Positions 20,949 to 32,321 of a DNA stretch of 64,000 bases are shown piece after piece; position 1 is the first letter of the stretch; every line of letters begins with the position of its first letter. Position numbers and translations under genes: made by a program. The DNA comes from Paratinospora sagittata. Lineage: Eukaryota; Streptophyta; Magnoliopsida; Ranunculales; Menispermaceae. The notes beneath the pieces were generated by a model. It was not told the DNA's origin. It ran no database searches and was given only the letters and a program-made list of their open reading frames with translations. The stretch lies in contig CM069596.1 of NCBI GenBank assembly GCA_035771175.1, positions 10,745,001 through 10,809,000 on the forward strand, given 5' to 3'.

Positions 20949-23349
20949 TTATTGAGCAAACTTCCATACTTTAAGTTCTCCAGCTCCATCACCAGTAAAA
21001 AACAACCCACCAACGCCATTTCTGATAACCCGAATCTCTTGCTTGGAAAATATCCTTCCTCTCTCTTTAAACCTGAAACACACACACAACAGTAATTCCC
21101 ATCTCATTGTCCATGCACACATTCTTCATCAAATTAGAGAGACAAGTAATAAACATGGATGCATAAATAATTTAAGTGTTTTGTCTTTGGGTGCAGAACT
21201 TACGATGGCAGTTCATAGAAACGTACAATATTGTCGTTACATGAACACATTAACACTGGCTTGGCATCTACATCAGTCATGCCATTAAGTGCAAGTACAC
21301 CCTGTAATAAACAAAGCAATGTGAAGATACAAATAATTAGTAAATCTCTGTAACATGGTCAATAAGAGCAAGAGAGAGAGAGTCAGTCCATAAGTGGCTT
21401 ACATGTTCTTCGATGTGGGTATAGACTACTTCCAAGCTCCCACTTTCGGTAGCGCCCCACACCTGCAGAACCAGAACAGAAACGAAATATTAAACAAAGG
21501 AAACTTTTTTCTTCTTTTCCTTAGTCTGAATGGGTATTCTTACCTGCCTTATGTTGTCCTTTTCAGTTCATCCCACCCACATTTATATATTATCAAAATT
21601 AAATAAAACAATCATGTAAGAAACCAACCTTTATTGTTCCATCCAATGAGCTTGATAAAAGATACTGATCCCAACAAAGAACAAACATAACGACATCTTT
21701 GTGTTCAGTCAAGACATGCATACACTGTAGATTCTCGAGGTCCCATACCTGAAAATAAGTGTAATATGTAATGCCAATGAAAAAATACAACCCAATAAGA
21801 TGACAATCTCTGTAACACAGACAATATGATTGTTTACAACACAAGGCTTCAAAGAAGCATCCCTTATTTAGGTCAAAAACTGTGCTACCAAAAAAATTAT
21901 TTGCAAATAATACACACCAACAACTAAAAGCCAAAAAAATAAAAATAAAAAGATTGGAGGAAAACAAACTTACTCTAACTGTATGGTCCATGGAGCCAGA
22001 GTATAGCCTGTTTGCTCCAACAACTAATGAAACAACAGGAAGATTATGGCCTTTCAGAGTGGCTGCTGGATCATAGGAGTTAATCGCAGCATTATATCTC
22101 CAAACCAATATATTGCCATCCTGAACAATGAGAATCATATCTTATGCTAAAACCCCACCTGTCTAAGAAGATAAAAGAAAGTCGAAAAAAAATAATAAGA
22201 AGTCAATGACAGGAAATAATGAAAACAATACCTGGGTCCCAGCAAAAAGCATATCACCATTAATGCTAGCTTCAAGGGAATAAACTTGTCCAACAGGCCC
22301 ATTCAGATTAAGATCAGTATTGGTTTGACCATTCCAAGCCTGCAATATTCATCATCGTCATTATGTGGAAAAATAAGTAATATAATTGCATGCATGCCTA
22401 GATAAAAAGAAACAATAAAATAAAATGGACATAAAAACAAAACAATAGCATCTCTTTTTTTTTAAAAGTGGAGTTTACCTTGACAACATTTGAAGCCCCA
22501 AGGAAGACCCAAGACCCTTCAGTAATCATACAGCCAATTTCACTTCCGAGGTTAACCACATTAACACACTACGATGAAAGAAAGTGTTAGTGGTGTTCAA
22601 CAAAGAGTCAAAAATAGCTTAAATCAAATCCAAAAGACTACAAGCTTGTAAGTAGGAACCTGTCCAGTGTTACAATCCCAAATGCGCACTGTTCCATCTT
22701 TGCTTCCTGAAAAAAGCTTATCAGATCCCAGGGGAAGAACAATTCCATTGATGCCCTGTCACAAAAAAAATAAATTTAATAAGAAATCATTCAAAAGCAA
22801 CACCCATAAAAAGAAAAAGAAGATAAACAAGACGTTGCAGTGTAGTTAATCAAAAACAGCAATAATACCAACCTTCTCGTGTCCTTGGAGCTGTGTTAAG
22901 AAAGAGAAGCTATCGCTGACGAACCACTTGTGCTGATATCTACAGCTATCCCCATAAGTGCAATTTCCATTCATCCAATAGTGACAGCACTTGTCCTGAA
23001 CCTTATTCTGAGGAGCAGGAGGAGGAGCCTTGACTGCTCCATCATCTCGGACCCATTTTGATTTTGAGGGCAGTTGCCCACGATTAGTGCCTTTCAAATT
23101 AGGGTTTGGCTTTTCATTGGAATTAGGGTTTGGCTTTCTGTGCGTAAGTGCTTGAGAAGTAGTAGTAGTAGTAGTAGAAACTGTGCCATTATTCTTGCTC
23201 AACTGTCGCATTTCGGCGTGAAGGAAGGGGCAACGGTATCTATTGCACCTCCCAGCCTGCCAATGATAGCATATTTTGCGAGATTGAGTAGTAGCAGGTG
23301 CCGCTCCCAAACGATTAAAAACTCTCCTGTTTCCAGCAACAACGGCCAT
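20949..23349 (-). CDS. C3H zinc finger and WD40 repeat protein (ZFWD type), intact copy
   Basis: Coding exons on the minus strand are 23349-22873, 22755-22660, 22568-22479, 22339-22232, 22120-21974, 21748-21629, 21462-21403, 21301-21204 and 21072-20949. All junctions are GT-AG and the sum is 1320 bp, giving 439 residues. Two C3H fingers are visible: C27-H44 (CX7CX4CX3H) and C122-H140 (CX7CX5CX3H), separated by a Thr/Asn/Pro-rich linker. WD40 blades follow, with GTVRIWD, HTVR-VWD, GTIK-VWG and GELKVWKF signatures, ending FAQ. Size and order match plant ZFWD proteins, which are thought to bind RNA or DNA through the fingers and partners through the propeller; the precise role is not evident here. 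A 5' UTR intron (about 23817-23352) is likely, since an acceptor TAG lies two bases before the ATG. Confidence 0.93.
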
Positions 23350-24036
23350 GTCTACCAAAAACAAATACACAAAAACTCTTATTCAGGATAAAAATCCACC
23401 GCAAGCAATTTCTGATGAAGAAGAAGAAGCCGCTCTGCCATGAAACAACTAAAACCCTAATCAAGTCCTTGTATCCACATCTCAAATCACAAGTTCGCTC
23501 AAACTCTAACATAGATGATGAGATGATGGTGGAAATCACTGTATACAAACTCAGCCATGAAAAACTCTCTTATTCAGGATAAATCCACCACCACCAGTCG
23601 TTCCTTCCATGAAACCCCTAAAAACCCAAATCAAATCCTTATATCCGCATCATCTCAAATCACAAGTTCGCCTAAACTCCGAGATCGATGCGATTAAGGG
23701 GGAAACCACAAATTTTGAAGCACAATACACAAACTCACGAAGCGCTGAGAGATCCTTAAACAATATCTTATGGCGAAAAATTCCATAGAAACGATCAAAT
23801 GAGAAGAAGTAGCAAACCTGAATCGATCGAGAATCAGTTGTAGTATGTGAAGACGATGATGAGCAGCGACAGAGAGAGATTATTGCGATTCCTCTCAACT
23901 TGATCTTCGACCACAACTTCTTCCAAAAAAACCACGAAACAATATGAAGATTTGCAGAGATTTCAAACACGGCCCTTGAGAAGACGAATCGATGAACTGT
24001 CGATAGAAGAAGAAGAAGGCGCTGAAATCTGCTGTG

Positions 24037-24044
24037 TATATATA
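24037..24044 (-). promoter_or_regulatory. TATA box of the C3H-WD40 gene (copy A)
   Basis: On the minus strand GCTATATATAC lies upstream of a purine/pyrimidine-rich leader and about 690 bp before the ATG, allowing for a 5' UTR intron. Transcription would start near 24010. Confidence 0.65.
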
Positions 24045-24839
24045 GCTTTTGGCTCACGTACTTGTTTCTGGAAACTTTTCTTTAAACGCGTAGCGTATTA
24101 ATCACGCATTACATTAAACTAAATCTAATCTAAATCCTTTTTTTTTTTTTTTTGCGTACTTTACATTTCTAATTTTTTATTCTTTAAGTTTTTATTATTT
24201 TTTAAATATTAATCATGACCATAATATTAAACTTTGAATTTGTACAAATAAAAATCACGAGCAACAAACTTGTCTAAGCATGCTAGTCTGCTACCATATA
24301 AGTAAAAATGTTATATAGATTTAAACCTTAAAGTAATGCATTGTATTAATTGACTATACAAACATTTAAATCACCAACATTTGGTTGATTCGGATGGCAT
24401 GACATTCGTTCTTCTTAAGTGAAGTCGTGAGTTCAAAACTTCATCGTGTGTGGAGCTACTGTGCTGAAAAACATTTGTACATTTGTGATCTAACTCAGGT
24501 CAAACAAAAATATATATATACGAAATACTCAGACACTGTAATGGCTTTAGTGGTGATTATGGAACAATACTCAGGACACTGTCAATTCATTCCTTCTCTA
24601 AGGGACACATAGATGCCATAATTACGGATGACCAACATAGATGCCATAAAATTTAGAGGCAACTATTTAAACCACAAAAAAGCCATGTTTCTACCACATT
24701 CTATTTCTATCACAAAATTTAATAAATTGTTATCCTTACCCCTATAAACTTTTCAAAACACCCTTTTCATTCTCTCTATGATTTCAACCATTTTCAACTC
24801 CCTCTTTATTTTTTTCAAATTTTCAACACTCAAAACCCT
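24045..24839. other. Intergenic upstream region
   Basis: AT-rich, no gene. About 24200-24730 is absent from copy B, where the flanks join directly at a T-rich stretch. Confidence 0.5.
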
Positions 24840-25480
24840 AAGGGGGCGTTTGGCTTGGGGATGAGAATGAGAATCTTGAAAATTTTCATGTTTGTTTCAC
24901 TATTTACATTTTTTTTAAGAGAAAGTGATTCTTGGAAAAGTAGGATTCTCACCCAAGATGGAAAAGTGATTCCTATGAAGATAAATGATATTCACTTTTC
25001 TGAGAAAGTGCTTACCATGGAAAAAATTTTATTTCTTTTAAAAAAAAGACAAAAAGAGAAAAAAAAAAACTTACGACAACCTAAAAAAACAAAATCATTA
25101 TTTCACTTATGTTAATATAAATATGATAATTTTTTATTAAAAATGATATTTTAATAGAATATATTGATTTTATTAACTTAATATTAATAATAATATTTTT
25201 TATATTTTTATTAAATATTCATTTTATGATGTAAAAAAATAATTGTATTATTATTTTTCATCTTTTATTATTTTTAATAAAAACAATTTCACTATTTTTA
25301 ATTAAAATAAAGTTTATTATTTTAATAAAAATACTATATTTTGAAAAATATTTTTTATTCTAACTTTCTATTATTAATAATAATTTTTCATTTTTAAAAT
25401 ATTTATTTTATAATTTTTTTTAAATTATTTTATTATTATTTTTTCATTACAAATAATAAAAAGAGTAGTTAAATAAACCC
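24840..25480. repeat. Very AT-rich transposon-like remnant
   Basis: The block opens with GGGGGCGTTTGGCTTGGGG, a sequence type often found at the ends of plant DNA transposons. It then runs into about 500 bp of almost pure A/T with repeated TATTATTTTT and AATAATAA. Copy B has the same (62070-62560). I see no matching inverted end, so the class is open. Confidence 0.4.
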
Positions 25481-25935
25481 CACTAATGGACTATCTATAC
25501 CCCAGTCCACAGTTTTTTGCTTATCCCTAAAATATCCTCAATCAAATTTACTAAACTAACGTTAAAAAAAATAAAAAAAATACCCCTCCTATTCACACCC
25601 CACTGTCTTCTTCTTCTTTCCAACGGCAACACCATCGGTTCTTCTTCTTTTTTCCAATGCCAACGCCCTTGCATATTTGTCTACAAGTCGTAATCGTTAT
25701 AAGCAGACTATTGCAAGACTATTTTTCTTCATTTTTTAACCGGTTTTGTGGATGTTTTGTTCAACGGATGATTGTTTGATTTTCTAGGTTAAATAATTCA
25801 AAAAACAACACCATCAACACACATTTCAATCAATATGGCCAAAGAAGATTGTTCTCATGACGACGCACATCAAGGAGAGATAAGTTTTGGTTGTGAGCGA
25901 ATGGAAATAAATTTTTTTTTTCAAAAAATCTGGTT

Positions 25936-26032
25936 GAAGGTCGGCCCTGTGAGGCCGACCATTATACAGGAGAGTTGGCCACATAGGGATGACCTTTGTT
26001 TATTACGGTCGGTCACAATTAGCCGACCTTAG
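25936..26032. repeat. GGTCGGCC / GGCCGACC inverted motifs
   Basis: GGTCGGCCCTGTGAGGCCGACC forms a near-perfect hairpin and is followed within 90 bases by GGTCGGTCACAATTAGCCGACC-type pairing. The same words recur in the palindromic array at 29192-30898. Confidence 0.6.
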
Positions 26033-26185
26033 TGTAAAAGGGTCGACCCTTCCATTTATTACACCTATCCAAATTTTTGTGCATGAAATTGTTATTTTAT
26101 GCATTTGAGTGTATTTGATGTCGTTAATGACAATTTTAATTTATTTATTGTCTAATTATAAAATTCTACATAATTTCAGGGTGAA

Positions 26186-27994
26186 GAACTTGCAATGGTC
26201 ATTGATTACACAGAACAGTTCACCCCCAACAGAGAGTTTAGTACACGGGAAAAACTTGTTTCCTGGGACCAAGAAGTTGGTAGAAGGAATGGTTTAGTGA
26301 TCATAATCCAAAACTCAAATGCTGAGGGTAATGGTAGGTGAGCCCGGGCCAATTTTGCTTGCGAGAGATGGTCGTCATAGATCCACTGCTCAAAAATCTT
26401 CTGTTGGTAAGAAGCCAAACTGGCACGAAGAAGTGCGGATGCCATTTCTTATTAAATGACAAGAATCCTTGAGACGGTGAGTGGACGTTAAAAGTTGCAT
26501 GTGGCACCCATAACCACGCCGCTGCGAAGTACTTTGAAGGACACTCATACACCGTAAGGTTGAATAATGATGAAATAGAAGTCATGGTACAAATGTCAAA
26601 GAGTAATGCCCAACCAAAAGACATATTGATGACTTTAAAAGAAAGAAGTGTCAATAATGCATCGACACTGAAGACAATATACAATGCCAGACAAAAGCAT
26701 AGGTTGTTCGAATATGAAGGAAGATCTCAAATGCAACAACTGTTGCACAAGTTAGAGGAAGAGAAGTACGTCGAGTGGCACAGGTGCGAAGAAGGCACTG
26801 ATGTTGTTGAAGATATATTTTGGGCTCATCCTGTTTTAGTAGATTTGTTGAGGTGTTTCCCATATGTGTTTCTGATGGACTGTACATACGAGACGAACAA
26901 GTACAAATTTTCATTACTGGAGATTGTTGGTGTCACATCGACGGATATGACATTTTCAGTGGCATTTGTGTATATTGCATCTGAAAACAAAGAAAATTAC
27001 ATGTGGGCACTACAAAAATTGAGGGAGTTGTTGGATGAGTGGTCTCTTCCAAAGATAATTGTGACAGACAGGGACTTGGCCTTGATGAATGTTGTTTCAT
27101 GTGTGTTCCCTGATATAATGAATATGTTATGTACATGGCACATAAACAAGAACGTGCTGGCCAACTCAAAGAGCAAGTTTGCAAAGAATGAGGACTTTGA
27201 AGCTTTTATGAGGAAGTGGAATGAATTGATTTTTTCTGATACAGTGGAGGAAAACAATCATCAGAAAAATGTATTGTTTCAAGAATATGCTGAGTACCCT
27301 GAGGTTATTACATACATCGACACGACTTGGTTGGTACCCCACAAGGAAAGATTAGTGAAGGCGTTGATGGATCAATTTGTGCACCTTGGCAATACTACAA
27401 CCAATAGGGTGAAGAGAACTTTAGGGTCTTCTCAAGGCAACTTCGAGACATCATGGACTAAAATCAATACAATGTTGGCTTTGCAACACACAGAGATCAA
27501 GTCATTATTTGAAAAAAGTTTGAATAATGTTCAGCATTACTTCCAAGATTCTACATTCATGCATTTGCATGGGTTCGCCTCTAGAGCTGCACTAGACAAG
27601 ATATGGGAGGAGTTAGCTCGTGCTGAGAGTGTTGGGTTGGACCAAAATTTATGTGGGTGTGTTACGCAAAACGAATGGATTGCTATGCGCACATGAGCTT
27701 GCTTTGTGTAAGCAATGTAGCATGCCCATACCTCTAGTTGATTGGGATGCCCATTGTAAAAAACTAGATCTTACTCTTGTGAAAGTAGAGGACAATGAGA
27801 TGAATTTCAATTTTAGGGCTGACTTGGGTCTACTTGAGGATAAATTTAATAGTTTTGATACATCTGGAAGAGCTAGAATTGTACAGAAAATCAAAGAGAT
27901 ACTTGTTCCATTGACCTCTTCTCTCACTGTGCCCATAGACAAAAAGAAAACAAAAGGGCGGCCGACTAAGAAGAGTGATCGGTCTACAAAATGA
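26186..27994 (+). pseudogene. MULE transposase (FAR1-like DDE), copy A
   Basis: It begins after a probable acceptor (ATTTCAG) near 26179. A broken DNA-binding stretch ends CGTHNHAAAKYFEGHSY near 26490-26550. The DDE core follows in one open frame to 27696: FLMDCTYETNKYKF with the first Asp, then IIVTDRDLALMNVV with the second and CTWHINKNVL. The SWIM zinc-binding region is frameshifted at about 27660 by a two-base loss; copy B keeps CGCVLHKTHGLLCAHELA. Copy A also lacks 18 bases near 27414 between two TGAAGAG words. In autonomous elements the protein would cut and paste DNA in the nucleus; here it is inactive. Confidence 0.85.
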
Positions 27995-28179
27995 GATCCC
28001 TTATTTTTTGAGCATGTGTCTGCGTACTCCACTCGTTCATCAATCTCATCATTGCAAAAGACCAGACCGAAAAATGATGAACCAAGGAAGGTCCATGAGA
28101 CACGCTTACAAATGTCTCATAGATCTCGTGGATATCTAAATCAACTCCCTCATGACTGACATCAATACATAGCCCCCGT

Positions 28180-28735
28180 CAGAGATGTTATGGCTGATGG
28201 ACATTGTGGGTACCGAGTCATCGCTAAGTCCATGGGTATGGGAACAAACGGTTAGAGCGAAGTCAGAGGTGACTTACTAAGAAAGGTACAAAGGTTTTAG
28301 ACACACTACACAACGCTTTTCGGTAATGTTGAGAGGGTTCAAAAGATTATGAGTTCTCTACAGTGTAGTGACCCTGTGGCACCCCTAGAGAAGTAGATGA
28401 CTTTTTCAGATATGGGGTTGTTGATAGCATTGACATACAATGTCGTGTTGGTGCTTTTATCTATGCAGCAATGTCTTACATTTTTTCCCCTCAGAACCGA
28501 ACCTCTACCAATGCCATTGGGGTGAGGATTGACATTGGTTTCGTGAATGATAACCACTTTGTGCAGGTAAAAGCTATTTTCAATGTAAGTTATAAAATAA
28601 TGAAAATAATGATTGTAATGTTATATTTTCCACAGGTGATGTTTGCCCCTACATCATCGATACCTCCCATATCGCCAGATTGGCATAGATTCCAACTACG
28701 ACAAGGACATGGATGAGAAACTCCTTATTTTGTTG
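28180..28735 (+). pseudogene. OTU-domain part of the MULE protein (copy A)
   Basis: MADGHCGYRVIAKSMG carries the OTU Asp and catalytic Cys context, and DIGFVNDNHFVQV supplies the His. Between them are two in-frame TAG codons where the family has Trp (NG*SEVR and LEK*MTF), both also present in copy B. A probable short intron separates the His motif from TSSIPPISPDW near 28655. OTU domains are deubiquitinase-like cysteine proteases; why some MULEs carry one is not settled. Confidence 0.8.
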
Positions 28736-28849
28736 TCAACGTTGAAGGTAGCAGAGTGACAAGCAATGCAGGTGATAGACAAGATGTACTAGTTGACTTA
28801 GACGATGACTAGTTGTTTTAGAAATGTTAATATGTAGGGAGATGTCAAC

Positions 28850-29110
28850 ATGTTTTTTTGAAAATGTTGACATGTCTAGACTTGTTTTATTATTGAAAAT
28901 GTTGATATGTAGAGGGATGTGGATATGTTGATATGCAAGGGGATGTCAGCATGTTTTTTGGAAATGTTGACATGTTTAGTCATGTTTTTTTCTTTTTGAA
29001 AATGTTGACATATAAGGAGATGTGGATATGTATAGACTTTCTTTTTTTGAAATGTGGATATAAAAGATGTAATTGACTTCGATGTTGATGATATAGACAT
29101 ATTTGTTTTC
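28850..29110. repeat. Degenerate GAAAATGTTGACATGT repeats
   Basis: About six loose copies of a word like GAAAATGTTGACATGT with spacers containing GGGATGTGGATATG. They follow the OTU region and probably are MULE subterminal repeats. The core ATGTTGACATG also appears in the inverted flanks at 30050 and 30970. Confidence 0.6.
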
Positions 29111-29191
29111 TTCGAATGGTACTATGTTGTTTTTGATGTTTGAATTATTATTCTCTTTCTATATATATGTAGAGGGATGTCAAAGTTCACC

Positions 29192-30898
29192 TTACGAGTG
29201 GGGAACGGTACCCCCGCCGCCCAAACAAACCCGAAATTATTAAAAACACATCAAAAACTTGATGGAATGCATCCCAATGCATAATGGAAGGGGGAAATGC
29301 AAAAAAAAAAAAACAAGAAAAATACGAGGGTCGTCCATCATAGACCCAACAATTTAAAGTACACTCGGTCCTGATCAACAGAACAAAGAGCTGTTGGTAA
29401 AAATTAAAATATCGAACCTCATTTACATAAATCGGTCTATGATGGCCGACCGTATCTTTTCCCAAATTTTTTTGCATTTTCCCATTCCATCATGTATTGG
29501 GATGCATTCCATTAAGTTTTTGACGTGTTTTTAACAATTTCGGGTTAGTTTGGGGGGTTGGGTACCGTTCCCCACCTGTACCCTACATTAGAGTTACGAG
29601 TAGGGAACGGTTCCCCACTGCCCAAACCAACTTGAAATTGTTAAAAACATGTCAAAAATGTGATGAAATGTATCCCAATGCGTGATGGAAGAGGGAAATG
29701 CAAAAGAAACCCGAAAAAATATAGGGTCGGCCATCATATATCGATTGTTATAAATGAGGGTCGGTATTTGAATTTTCACCAACACCTCTCTGTTCGGTTG
29801 ATCAGGACCGACTGTGATTTGAATCGTTCAGTAGATGATGGTCGATCCTCATATTTTCCCCATTTTTTTGTATTTCCCCATTCCATTATGCATTGGGTTG
29901 CATTCCATCAAGTTTTTGATGTGTTTTTAACAATTTTGGGTTAGTTTGGGCGGCGGGGGTATCGTTTCCCACTCGTAACTCTAATGTGGGGTACGGGTGG
30001 GGAACGGTACCGTACCCCTCAAGACGTTGTCTTTATGTCTATGAACACGACATGTCAACATTTAGACCTCGTTTCGGCGGTAGGGTGTCATACCCCAACT
30101 GTACCCGACTCGTACCCCACATTAGAGATACGAGTGGAGAACGATACCCCGCCGCCCAAACTAACCCAGAATTATTACAAACACGTCAAAAACTTGATGG
30201 AATGCATCCTAATGCATAATGGAAGGGGGAAATGCAAAAAAATCGGGAAACTATGAGGGTCAGCCATCATCTACTGAACGATTTAAAGGACGGTCGGTCC
30301 TGATCAACCGAACAGAGAGGTGTTGGCCAAAATTCAAATACCCATCGTCCTTTACAATAGTCGATTTATGATGGCCAACCCTATATTTTCCCGGGTTTTT
30401 TGCATTTCCTCCTTCTATCATGCATTAGGATGCATTCTATTAGGTTTTTGACGTGTTTGTAATAATTATGGGTTCGTTTGGGTAGTGGGGTACTAAAACC
30501 CACTCGTAACTCTAATGTGGGGTACGGGTGGCGAACGGTACCTTGCCTTCAAAATTAACCCGGAATTGTTAAAAAAGGTCAAAAACTTGATGGAATGCAT
30601 CCCAATGCATGATGAAAGAGGGAAATGCAAACGGGGAAAAGATAGGGTCGGCCATCATAAACCGACTGTTGTAAAGGACGGTCGGTATTTGAATTTTGGC
30701 CAACACCTTTCTGTTCGGTTGATCAGGACCGACCATCCTTTAAATCGTTCGGTAGATGATGGCCTACCCTCGTATTTCTATGGTTTTTTTGCATTTTCCC
30801 CTTCCATTATGCATTGGGATGCATTCCATCAAGTTTTTGACGTGCTTGTAATAATTCTGGGTTAGTTTGGGCGGCGGGATACCGTTCCCCACTCGTAA
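29192..30898. repeat. Array of four palindromic units of about 390 bp
   Basis: Units at 29192-29578, 29594-29978, 30128-30509 and about 30511-30898 each begin near TTACGAGTGGGGAACGG or a variant and end in its complement (CCGTTCCCCACTCGTAA). Each arm also contains GATGGAATGCATCCCAATGC and GGGTCGGCCATCAT with their complements. The whole unit is therefore close to a perfect foldback with a short centre near TTCGGTTGATCAGGACCG. Short open frames inside are by-products of the palindrome. Confidence 0.9.
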
Positions 30899-31015
30899 CT
30901 TTAATGTTGGGTACGGGTTGGGTACAGTTGGGTACAGTTGGGGTATTGCACCCCACCGCCCAAATGAGGTCTAAATGTTGACATGACATGTTCATAGACA
31001 TAAAGACAACGTCTA
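30020..31015. repeat. Outer inverted repeat enclosing palindromic units 3 and 4
   Basis: AAGACGTTGTCTTTATGTC at about 30020 and the complement near 31000 extend inward for about 90 bases (through TCAACATTTAGACCTC). A foldback nested around two foldback units results. Flanks contain GGGTACGGGT and GGGTACAGTT words. Confidence 0.8.
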
Positions 31016-31135
31016 AAGGCAGAAATAACAGCTAATACATGCACAATCAATATAAAGGAAATTTCATTCATCAAATTTTGCAAATCGTCTCAAGATACAT
31101 GATAGACAACAAACAAATTCATTACATGTACTTGT

Positions 31136-31721
31136 TGTCACACCCCGCTCGGACGTGCCTAAACCAGCAGAACACTCACAGGCGAGGCGCGAATGCATTA
31201 TAACAATAACCGAATATGTAGGAACATAATTGAGTACAAATCTGATTATATTAATTTCAGAATGTATTTTTGTATAGAATATGATTGAGGGAACATCCTC
31301 CCAAAATCTCCCTTTAATTAACAAGGGTTACAAAATGTGGGACACAAGGTCCACTTAACTACCAATTGTCTAGAGCAGCACTCTGCCTCCCGTTCACTAT
31401 TTAAAGTTACTGAGGATAAGACAATGTTTGGTTGAGTCAGATTGACCACTAATTCGGCATAGTAACAATATAATATATGAACTCCAAATATACAGGTATA
31501 AGTATGACAGGTATGAACATTGTACACAATAATGCAGTGTAAATAAATAGTAAACATAATGATAAATGAATGTAAACTTTAATAAAATTTAGAAGACACC
31601 CAAACCGATGTTTCGTTCCCCACCTTCAGATAAAAACTCCTTGAACTGGCGCTTTCTCTTGAGTAGAACTGCGTTGCACCGCGAAGAGAGTCTCAAAAAG
31701 AGAAGAGAGAAATCACAAAGA

Positions 31722-31763
<42 letters not shown>

Positions 31764-31904
31764 TTTGGTGTGAAAATAACAAAGAGGGGGGGTCCTTATA
31801 TAGGAAAAGGAACGCCCGAACCTTCGAGCGGGCTGTCCAGTTGTCCGGGTAGATGCCCGAAGTTCAAATTTTTTATTTTTTTGTGTGCAAACCTAGTGTA
31901 TTAC
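31136..31904 (-). repeat. Gypsy 3' LTR, third family
   Basis: It starts TGTCACACCCCGCTCGG and ends GTGTATTACA on the plus strand. On the minus strand a purine tract AGAGGGTGAAAG abuts it, marking it as a 3' LTR. A minus-strand TATA (CCTATATAAGG) lies near 31795. A (GA)n run of about 30 bases is at 31728-31760. Confidence 0.65.
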
Positions 31905-32321
31905 ACTTTCACCCTCTAAAAAAAATAATAAACAGACACTAATGAAGTATTATCCGCTTTGCTTGCGTGAATATGCTCTAACCCCTGACGAACCCGCTTC
32001 ATCACACCTTGGAATTGATGGCCCCTGCCCTTGCTCTTGTTCCATCGTAGAGGAAGGCCCCGCTTCATCACTGACGTTCAGCCCAGACAGAACACCAACA
32101 ATTGACTCCATGGAGATTCTCCCATTACGAATTGTTACTTCTGTTTCAGGCATGGACATCCATTGTAATGTGATGTCCAGGGTTTGTCTGTTTCGTTATT
32201 GTACATATCCCAATGCAAATGAACAATTACATGTGAATAAAAAATAAATCTAATTCAATATAAAAAAAAAAGAAAGGAATGCAAACTTTATTACCAGGGT
32301 GGTATCATCATCAAACATATA
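31905..32321 (-). other. Probable end of the internal region of the third gypsy family
   Basis: An open minus-strand frame at 32159-31950 (69 codons) is Ser/Glu-rich and matches nothing I recognise. By position it is the last internal sequence before the PPT. Confidence 0.3.

Larger units (their letters stand above)
1..28465 (+). repeat. Copy A of a large direct segmental duplication
   Basis: This block is repeated in the same order and orientation from 38817 to the right edge. Base 1 pairs with 38817 and base 28465 with 64000, so both copies run out of the window. Shared parts are the gypsy LTR and pol tail, the Copia element, gypsy gag and LTR, LINE 3' end, C3H-WD40 gene, AT-rich block and OTU-MULE. 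Segments found only here include 3875-9834, about 19766-20467, about 24200-24730 and about 25340-27058. The alignment was made by eye, so breakpoints are good to a few bases at best. Confidence 0.95.
25481..29180 (+). mobile_element. Mutator-like element with OTU domain (copy A), decayed
   Basis: The block holds a FAR1/MURA-type transposase (about 26186-27994) followed by an OTU cysteine-protease domain (about 28180-28735) on the same strand. That domain pairing is known from one branch of plant MULEs. The left edge is uncertain (a CCCCACTAATGGACT-type sequence near 25480). The right part grades into degenerate subterminal repeats (28850-29110) and the palindromic array. All coding parts carry frameshifts or stops. 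Confidence 0.75.

Noticed and set aside
29660..30865. Open frames of 77-116 codons within the palindromic array
   Set aside because: They recur on both strands as a consequence of the palindromes, and their sequence has no protein-like character.
31728..31760. (GA)n run as a regulatory site
   Set aside because: A simple repeat inside an LTR; nothing links it to a gene.
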